From Caulobacteraceae bacterium (GTDB taxonomy: Bacteria; Pseudomonadota; Alphaproteobacteria; Caulobacterales; Caulobacteraceae): DNA of 37,174 nucleotides. The notes beneath the pieces are model-generated. The model did not search any database and had not been told where the DNA came from. It saw nothing but the letters and a program-made list of their open reading frames with translations. Numbering within the stretch: position 1 is the stretch's first letter; every line of letters starts with the position of its first letter. The position numbers and the translations under genes are program-made. Positions 32,238 through 37,174 of this stretch are shown piece by piece. The stretch is from the NCBI GenBank assembly GCA_025450315.1, contig JANWHQ010000107.1:1-37174 (forward strand), in the 5' to 3' direction.

Positions 32238-33605
32238 ATGCCGCCGGACGTTGCGCCCGAGCCCCTGATCCCGCCCGCCGCCCGCTGGCCCGGACGGCCG
32301 CTCACCGGACTGCGGCTGATCGGCGCCATGCGGCGCAACATGCTGTCGATCTGGGGGCCCCGGGCCTACGAGCTGCCGATCCTGCACGGCAAGCTCTATG
32401 GCCGCGAGCGGATCCTGGTGAACGACCCGGCCGCCATCCGCCGGGTGCTGATCGAGAACCCCTCGGCCTACGAAAAGCCCGCGCCCACCCGCCGGCTGAC
32501 CCGGCCGATCATCGGCGAGGGCGTGTTCCTGTCGGAGGGCGCCGAGTGGCGCCGCCAGCGGCGGGTGCTGTCGCCGGCCTTCACTCCCGGCCATGTCGAG
32601 CAGCTGACGCCCCACTTCGCCGCCGCCGCCGAGGGCCTGATCCAGACCTGGACCCGGCAGGGTCGCGTGCAGCTGTTCCGCACCCTGCAGGAGGCGGCGC
32701 TGGACGCCGCCGCCCGCTCGATGTTCGGCCTGCCGATCGGCGGCCAGGGCGCGCGCATCGCCGACCTGGTGCGCGTCTACGGCCGGGGGCCCGGCCGGCC
32801 CACCCCCTTCGACATGATCGCCCGCAACGAGGACGACTTCGCCTGGTTCGCGCCCGGCCGCAGGGCCTTTCGCCGGCGCTGGCTGAAGGAGGTCGACCAG
32901 ATCGTGCAGGCCCGCCGGGCGCGAGGCTCGGACGGCCGGCTCGACCTTCTGGAGCTGCTGATGGCGGCGCGCGATCCCGAGACCGGCCAGCCGCTGTCCA
33001 ACGCCGAGATCCGCGACCAGGCCGCCACCATGCTGGCCGCCGGCTTCGAGACCACCGCCGGGGCCATGTTCTGGACCCTCTATCTCCTGGCCCGCGACCC
33101 TGCCGAACAGGCCCGCATCCGCCAGGAGATCAAGGCCGATCCGCCCTCCGCCTCCCTGGCCGAGGTGGGCCGCCGCTGGCCGCGCCTGCGCCGGGCGGTG
33201 CTGGAGGCCCTGAGGCTCTATCCCTCCGCCCCCCTCCTGTTCCGCACCGCGCTGGAGCCGGACCGGCTGCTGGACGTCGAGGTCCCCACCGGATCGATCG
33301 TCATCGTCGCGCCCTGGATCGTGCACCGGCACCGCAAGCTGTGGGACCATCCCGACGCCTTCATGCCGGACCGTTTCGACGGCAAGGAGCGGGAGTACTT
33401 GTCGGGCGGCGCCTATCTGCCCTTCGGCGCGGGGCCGCGCATCTGCATCGGCGCGGCCTTCGCCCTGACCGAGGCCTCGATCATGCTCGCGAGCTTGCTG
33501 GACCGCCACGAGGTGCGCCTCGACGACGATCGCGAGCTGGAGCCGAGATCGATGATCACGACCACCCCCAGCATCGACCCGTGGTTCCGGCTGGAGCGGG
33601 TCTGA
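32238..33605 (+). CDS. Cytochrome P450
   Basis: 455 residues. The haem-binding loop is FGAGPRICIGAAFALTEA with axial Cys403; the I-helix oxygen-binding motif is AGFETTAGAMFW (A/G-G-x-E/D-T-T); the K-helix ExxR is in VLEALRLYPSAPLLFRTAL. Motifs and the length fit a complete bacterial P450 of the fatty-acid/CYP102-CYP4-like branch, but without a fused reductase, so an external ferredoxin or flavodoxin partner is required. The partner is not seen nearby. ATG 32238 (preceded by TGAAGCC) yields the expected N-terminus; the longer upstream frame runs through the palindrome. Substrate unknown; next to an acyl-CoA dehydrogenase, a lipid or terpenoid role is plausible. Confidence 0.93.
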   Translation: MPPDVAPEPLIPPAARWPGRPLTGLRLIGAMRRNMLSIWGPRAYELPILHGKLYGRERILVNDPAAIRRVLIENPSAYEKPAPTRRLTRPIIGEGVFLSEGAEWRRQRRVLSPAFTPGHVEQLTPHFAAAAEGLIQTWTRQGRVQLFRTLQEAALDAAARSMFGLPIGGQGARIADLVRVYGRGPGRPTPFDMIARNEDDFAWFAPGRRAFRRRWLKEVDQIVQARRARGSDGRLDLLELLMAARDPETGQPLSNAEIRDQAATMLAAGFETTAGAMFWTLYLLARDPAEQARIRQEIKADPPSASLAEVGRRWPRLRRAVLEALRLYPSAPLLFRTALEPDRLLDVEVPTGSIVIVAPWIVHRHRKLWDHPDAFMPDRFDGKEREYLSGGAYLPFGAGPRICIGAAFALTEASIMLASLLDRHEVRLDDDRELEPRSMITTTPSIDPWFRLERV

Positions 33606-33914
33606 GGCTGGCCCGCCGTGCGGGGCGCCAGGGACTGGAGATCGGGGGGCCGGCATTCTCTGGCCGCCGGTTGCGCGCGTGTGAGATCTCTGTCCCGCAT
33701 GTTCGGCAACCACTCGAGGGACGGGGCGCGCCAGCAGGCGGGCCTTTCCTGTGTGCCTGCCTCGCGCGGAAGTCGGCGCCAATCAAAGAGGCACAAGCAT
33801 CTTCAGGGGCGGGCCGCTGTCTCGCGGAGCCGAATGTTGGCGACGGGACCGATCACGAGCATTGTCGGGCTGCCGAGTCAGGCGTGGCGGCGAGCCGGAG
33901 CCGGGGAGAGCGCT
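33606..33914. other. 309-bp spacer before the thiosulfate gene cluster, no gene seen
   Basis: Open frames on both strands cross this region but give arginine/proline-rich, non-protein-like sequence and no family. Composition is slightly less GC-extreme. It should contain the promoter of the four-gene cluster; I see no convincing -35/-10 pair or palindrome, so a regulator site cannot be proposed. A structured or small RNA is possible but unsupported. Confidence 0.4.
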
Positions 33915-34466
33915 ATGAGAGATGTCCTGAAGATCGTGGGCCTGGTGCTGGCGGCCTCCTTGGCCGGCTGGGGAGCGGCCTCGATGGCGCAGACCCGGCC
34001 AGAGGCCCCGCTCATCGCGGAATTCGGCAAGGTCGCGCCGGTCGAGCACCCCGGCGTGCCGCCCGATCGGTCACTCGACTACAAAGTCGTGGTCAACGTG
34101 ACCGCGCCGGGGGTGGGGGACCGTCCGCCGGAGGGGTTGGAGAAGGCCGCCCGGCTGGCGAACATCCTGGCGGAGTCCGGCGTTCCGGCGAGCCGCCGCC
34201 ACATCGTCGTCATCATCTCGGGGCCGGCCACGTTCGCGGTCCTGAACGAAGCGGGCGTGATGGCCCGCAAGATGGGCCCCAACATCAGCGCCCCGCTGAT
34301 CCACGCGCTCACGAAGGCGGGGGTCGGCGTGCACGTGTGTGGTCAAGCGCTGGCCGGGACCAAGATCGCGAGGAGCGAGGTGCTGCCGGACATCCAGGTG
34401 GACCTCTCGGCCCTGACCACCCTCACCACGCTCCAGCTGAAAGGGTACGCCCTGGTGCCGGCCTGA
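33915..34466 (+). CDS. Periplasmic DsrE-like sulfur-relay family protein
   Basis: 183 residues. The N-terminus (MRDVLKIVGLVLAASLAGWG, ending AASMAQ) is a signal peptide or anchor. The mature part is a DsrE/DsrF-like fold: DYKVVVNVTAPG, GLEKAARLANILAESGV, HIVVIISGPATFAVLNEAGV, and the conserved GVGVHVCGQALAGTKIARSE with Cys142, the expected sulfur-carrying cysteine. Cytoplasmic DsrE proteins carry persulfide sulfur; exported versions are known only as uncharacterised proteins. ATG 33915 has an upstream GGGGAGAG ribosome site. It is the first gene of a cluster with a cytochrome c, TsdA and TauE/SafE, so it may bind or deliver sulfane sulfur in the periplasm (inference). Confidence 0.85.
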   Translation: MRDVLKIVGLVLAASLAGWGAASMAQTRPEAPLIAEFGKVAPVEHPGVPPDRSLDYKVVVNVTAPGVGDRPPEGLEKAARLANILAESGVPASRRHIVVIISGPATFAVLNEAGVMARKMGPNISAPLIHALTKAGVGVHVCGQALAGTKIARSEVLPDIQVDLSALTTLTTLQLKGYALVPA

Positions 34467-34508
34467 GCTCGCACGGACAGCGCATCGGCGGTGAACAGGC
34501 GGCCAGGA

Positions 34509-35198
34509 ATGAAAGGGCGCGCGGTGCGGATCCTTCTCGGAGCGGCGGCCGTGTCCGCCGCGGCCGCCGTGGCGTTCGGCGCCTTCGCCTCCAGCGATGA
34601 CGCCGAAGCGATAGCGCGCGTCGGTCTCTCCTCCAAAGGCGTCCCAGCCTGTGAAAGCTGCCACGGACCTCAGGGTCAGGGCGTTGACGCGCAGGGCGGC
34701 CCGCGCCTCGCCCATCTCGACGAGGGATATCTGGAACGTCAGCTGACGGCCTTCGCCTTGGGCGAGCGACACAACGGCGTGATGGAGCCGATCGCCCAGC
34801 ACCTGACGCCCCCGCAGCGCGCCGCCCTGGCGGCCTACTTCGCCAGCCTGCCGCCACCCGCGCGACAGCCTGGCCCGGCCGACAATGCGCGTCTGGCTCT
34901 GGGCCGTAACTTGGCTCTGAACGGCGACTGGTCCCGAAAGGCGCCGCCCTGCGACGCCTGCCATGGCCCGGGCGGGGGCGGGGTGGGAAGCGTGACGCCG
35001 CCGCTGGTCGGCCAGAGCCAGGACTATCTCTTCCGCCAGCTGACGGCGTTCCGCGACGGCGACCGCTCGGGGCCGCTCGGCCTGATGGCCGGGATCGCCA
35101 GGCGTCTGCCTGACCGCGACCTGCGCGCCGCGGCGGCCTATTACGCCAGCCTCCCGTTTGCGGCCGCGCCTTCCGCCAATCCTCGGAGGCAGCCGTGA
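34509..35198 (+). CDS. Exported dihaem cytochrome c (c4-like)
   Basis: 229 residues. A signal peptide (about 1-28, RILLGAAAVSAAAAVAFGAF) is followed by two class I cytochrome c domains. The first has CESCH (Cys48, Cys51, His52) and Met92 as a likely sixth ligand (GVMEPIA); the second has CDACH (Cys148, Cys151, His152) with a later Met in LGLMAGIAR. This tandem arrangement is that of cytochrome c4-like electron carriers. ATG 34509 is used; a GTG at 34491 is an alternative start with six more residues. Its stop overlaps the TsdA start (GTGA), so it is translationally coupled to TsdA and is the natural electron acceptor for it, passing electrons toward a terminal oxidase. Confidence 0.88.
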   Translation: MKGRAVRILLGAAAVSAAAAVAFGAFASSDDAEAIARVGLSSKGVPACESCHGPQGQGVDAQGGPRLAHLDEGYLERQLTAFALGERHNGVMEPIAQHLTPPQRAALAAYFASLPPPARQPGPADNARLALGRNLALNGDWSRKAPPCDACHGPGGGGVGSVTPPLVGQSQDYLFRQLTAFRDGDRSGPLGLMAGIARRLPDRDLRAAAAYYASLPFAAAPSANPRRQP

Positions 35199-36121
35199 AG
35201 ACGCTTGGCCCGGCCACCGCCTTCGTGGCGATCCTCGTCATCGCGGCGGCCTTCGGCGCCGCCCCATTGGCGGTCCGCTTCCTCGCGCCCCAGCATCGGT
35301 CCACGCGAGGCGACGCCTTCGTCCCGCCGCCCGACGCCGAAATCCCCAACGATCAGTTCGGCAAGCAGGTTGCGCTCGGCCGGGAGCTGTTCATCGACAC
35401 CGCGGCCGCAGCGCCGCAGTTCGTCGGCAACGACCTCAAGTGCTCCAACTGCCACCTGGACCGGGGGCGCCTGGCCAACTCCGCTCCCCTGTGGGGCGCC
35501 TACGTCCTGTTCCCGCAGTACCGCGCCAAGAATGGCCACGTGAACACCTTCCAGGAGCGCATGCAGGGCTGCTTCAGGTACAGCATGAACGGCAAGGCGC
35601 CGCCCTTGGGAGACCCGGTGCTCGTCGCCCTGGAGAGCTACGCCGCCTTCCTGTCCCGGGGCGCGCCGATGGGCGCGAAGCTTCCGGGCCGCGGCTATCC
35701 TGAGCTCGCCAGACCGCCGATGGCGGCCGACCCCGTCAAGGGCCGCAGCGTCTATGCCGCCGACTGCGCGCTGTGCCACGGCGCCGATGGGGCCGGTCAG
35801 AAGGCAGGAGGCCAGACCGTGTTCCCGCCGCTGTGGGGGCCGCGGTCCTACAACTGGGGCGCGGGCATGTCGGACATCGACAAGGCCGCAGACTTCATCA
35901 AGGCCAACATGCCCTTCAGCGAAGGCGGCAGCCTGACCGACCAGCAGGCCTGGGACGTGGCCGCCTACATCGACAGCCGGCCGCGGCCGCAGGATCCCCG
36001 CTATGCCGGTTCGGTCCAGGAGACGCGGGCGAAGTTCCATGAAACCACCCAGTCGATGTACGGCAAGACCGTCGACGGGCAGACACTGGGCGGAGACGGG
36101 CCACCGAAGGCCGCGCCCTGA
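35195..36121 (+). CDS. tsdA: TsdA-type thiosulfate dehydrogenase (dihaem cytochrome c)
   Basis: 308 residues. An N-terminal signal or anchor (about 8-30) precedes two haem domains. Haem 1 has CSNCH (Cys83, Cys86, His87); the block QGCFRYSMNGKAPPLGDP supplies Cys126, the unusual cysteine axial ligand that marks TsdA. Haem 2 has CALCH (Cys191, Cys194, His195) with Met239 (KANMP) as a likely ligand. Motifs IPNDQFGKQVALGRELF, QFVGNDLKCSNCHLDRG, SAPLWGAY and GRGYPEL are also TsdA-like. The enzyme joins two thiosulfates into tetrathionate, releasing two electrons. GTG 35195 has CGGAGG upstream and overlaps the cytochrome stop; the stop overlaps the next ATG. In some bacteria the reaction runs in reverse. 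Confidence 0.9.
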   Translation: MKTLGPATAFVAILVIAAAFGAAPLAVRFLAPQHRSTRGDAFVPPPDAEIPNDQFGKQVALGRELFIDTAAAAPQFVGNDLKCSNCHLDRGRLANSAPLWGAYVLFPQYRAKNGHVNTFQERMQGCFRYSMNGKAPPLGDPVLVALESYAAFLSRGAPMGAKLPGRGYPELARPPMAADPVKGRSVYAADCALCHGADGAGQKAGGQTVFPPLWGPRSYNWGAGMSDIDKAADFIKANMPFSEGGSLTDQQAWDVAAYIDSRPRPQDPRYAGSVQETRAKFHETTQSMYGKTVDGQTLGGDGPPKAAP

Positions 36122-36900
36122 TGCACCTCTCCCTGCTGATGGCGGTGTCGGCGGGCCTGAGCGGCGCGGTGGTAGGCTTCTTCCTGGCGCTGTTCGGCGG
36201 CGGCGGTTCGATGATGGCGACGCCGCTGCTGCTATACGTCGTAGGCGTGCGCGACCCGCACGTCGCGATCGGCACGTCGGCGGCGTCCGTCGCCTTGAAC
36301 GCGGCCACCAACCTCATCGGCCACTGGCGGGGCGGGAGGGTGCTGTGGCGCTGCGCCGGCCTGTTCGCCGGCGCAGGACTCGTCGGCTCGGTCGTGGGGT
36401 CCAGCATCGCCAAGGCGATCGAAAGCCAACGCCTGCTGGTCTATTTCGCCGCCGCCATGGCCGTGGTCGCGCTGCTCATGTTCCGTCGCCCCGCGCGCGA
36501 GGTCGGCCCTGGGGCGCCCATGACCTGGGCGGTGGCTCTCAAGCTCGCGCCGCTCGGCCTGCTCACCGGCCTGGCGGCGGGGTTCTTCGGCATCGGCGGC
36601 GGCTTCCTGATCGTCCCCGCCCTTATGGCCGCGACCGGCATGCCCATCGCCAACGCGGCGGCATGTTCGCTGGTGTCCGTCGCCCTGTTCAGCGCCACGA
36701 CCGCCGCCAACTACGCCCTCTCCGGGCTGGTCGACCTGCCACTGACCGGGATCTTCGTGGTGGGCGGCGCCGCGGGCGGTTGGCTCGGCCTGAGGGCTTC
36801 CAAGCTTCTCGTCGCCCGCGCACTCCTGGCCCGACGCCTGTTCGCCGCCCTCGTCCTGGTCATGGCCGCCTACGTGGCGTGGAGGGCGATGAACATGTGA
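36121..36900 (+). CDS. TauE/SafE family anion exporter
   Basis: 259 residues, about seven to eight membrane segments and the family's two internal repeats: GFFLALFGGGGSMMATPLLL at about 19-38 and AGFFGIGGGFLIVPALMAAT at about 155-175. TauE/SafE proteins are implicated in moving sulfite, sulfoacetate, thiosulfate or related anions across the inner membrane. ATG 36121 overlaps the TsdA stop by one base (TGATG), so they are coupled. In this setting it may import thiosulfate or export sulfite or other oxidised sulfur; the direction is not shown by the sequence. Confidence 0.9.
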   Translation: MHLSLLMAVSAGLSGAVVGFFLALFGGGGSMMATPLLLYVVGVRDPHVAIGTSAASVALNAATNLIGHWRGGRVLWRCAGLFAGAGLVGSVVGSSIAKAIESQRLLVYFAAAMAVVALLMFRRPAREVGPGAPMTWAVALKLAPLGLLTGLAAGFFGIGGGFLIVPALMAATGMPIANAAACSLVSVALFSATTAANYALSGLVDLPLTGIFVVGGAAGGWLGLRASKLLVARALLARRLFAALVLVMAAYVAWRAMNM

Positions 36901-36937
36901 ACGCCATGCGGCGCGGCCACCGCTCGCCGGGTTGCGC

Positions 36938-37174
36938 TCAGGCCGCGTTGACGCTGTTGGCGCGGATCTGGGCCGAGCCGTCCCGGGCCAGGTCGACGCG
37001 GGTGGCCTCCAGGCTCAGCGGCCCCTGCAGGTGGGCGTTGACCCGGTCGATGCCTGAGGTGACGCCGGGGCGCTTGGCGATCAGGTAGCGCAGCGAGATG
37101 CGCTCGCGGTCGGCGGCGTCGGGCTGGGTGCCGTGCAGGGTGCAGGCGTGCCAGAGGGCGGCGAAGCCCGCGCC
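36938..37174 (-). CDS. Phytanoyl-CoA dioxygenase family protein (5' part outside the window)
   Basis: On the minus strand the frame from the right edge to TGA at 36938-36940 encodes the last 78 residues: GAGFAALWHACTLHGTQPDA, RERISLRYLIAKRPG, then a less conserved tail. The LWHACTLHGTQP...RISLRYL block matches the C-terminal part of PhyH-type Fe(II)/2-oxoglutarate dioxygenases, where the His is the distal iron ligand and the Arg binds 2-oxoglutarate. The 5' portion with the HxD motif is beyond the window. It converges on TauE/SafE with a 37-base gap. Confidence 0.72.
   Translation of the reverse strand, partial: GAGFAALWHACTLHGTQPDAADRERISLRYLIAKRPGVTSGIDRVNAHLQGPLSLEATRVDLARDGSAQIRANSVNAA

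Noticed and set aside
30285-33782. 1165-residue minus-strand frame opposite acyl-CoA dehydrogenase and P450
   Set aside because: Gly/His/Gln-rich residues without motifs, opposite two well-supported genes.
33413-33796. Minus-strand frames around the P450 3' end and spacer
   Set aside because: No signal, motif or ribosome site; one half is opposite the haem-binding region of the P450.
36003-37088. Plus-strand frame across TsdA, TauE/SafE and the right edge
   Set aside because: Arg/Gly-rich shadow; the TauE/SafE frame has membrane segments and both family motifs.
1-37174. CRISPR arrays, tRNA or rRNA genes, transposases, phage integration sites
   Set aside because: No regularly spaced repeats, no tRNA-like T-arm/CCA context and no transposase or integrase motifs were seen on either strand; detection by eye is limited for RNA genes.

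Overview
The window is very GC-rich (about 70% by eye), densely packed and chromosomal in character. Gene content suggests an alphaproteobacterium of the Caulobacteraceae type (Caulobacter/Phenylobacterium-like): an imuB-dnaE2 mutasome, many short secreted orphan proteins, TraB/GumN-like, DUF3089, GMC oxidoreductase and acyl-CoA dehydrogenase genes, and short GC-rich palindromic repeats between and inside genes. The taxonomic call is an inference from gene families, not from a marker gene. I found no rRNA, tRNA, CRISPR array or transposase.

Layout. 1-5313: SOS mutasome, with the end of imuB, a DUF559 nuclease-like gene bracketed by 48-bp inverted repeats, and dnaE2, which itself carries a palindromic insertion read in frame. 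5347-9262: an amber-interrupted small secreted gene, a DUF488 gene, then a minus-strand group (pentapeptide repeat protein, secreted CHAP amidase/peptidase, acyltransferase 3 lacking its usual histidine). 9448-14926: thiolase and GNAT pair, small lipoprotein, orphan C5-cytosine methyltransferase, DUF3089 hydrolase, cysteine synthase. 14942-20471: GNAT, secreted unknown, GMC oxidoreductase, degenerate TraB/GumN protein, and a DUF2975 membrane protein with an XRE regulator. 20478-26142: a fossil fragment of a hydrolase gene, TrpF-like isomerase, HAD phosphatase, alpha/beta hydrolase, a LuxR-HTH/TM/DUF4019 protein, a glycine-zipper protein, and a 509-bp gap with palindromes. 26143-33605: MacB/FtsX-type permease, FAD monooxygenase divergent from an acyl-CoA dehydrogenase, and a cytochrome P450. 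33915-36900: a tight four-gene cluster (periplasmic DsrE-like protein, dihaem cytochrome c, TsdA-type thiosulfate dehydrogenase, TauE/SafE exporter). 36938-37174: the end of a phytanoyl-CoA dioxygenase family gene on the minus strand.

How the genes work together. ImuB and DnaE2 form the translesion synthesis machinery used after DNA damage. The cluster at the right end looks like a periplasmic thiosulfate-oxidation module: TsdA couples two thiosulfates to tetrathionate, the dihaem cytochrome may carry the electrons, the DsrE-like protein may handle sulfur, and TauE/SafE may move a sulfur anion across the inner membrane. The monooxygenase, acyl-CoA dehydrogenase, P450 and thiolase are consistent with catabolism of lipids or other hydrophobic compounds. 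The most unusual structural feature is the set of palindromic elements that have entered the imuB-dnaE2 operon while keeping reading frames and start/stop overlaps intact.
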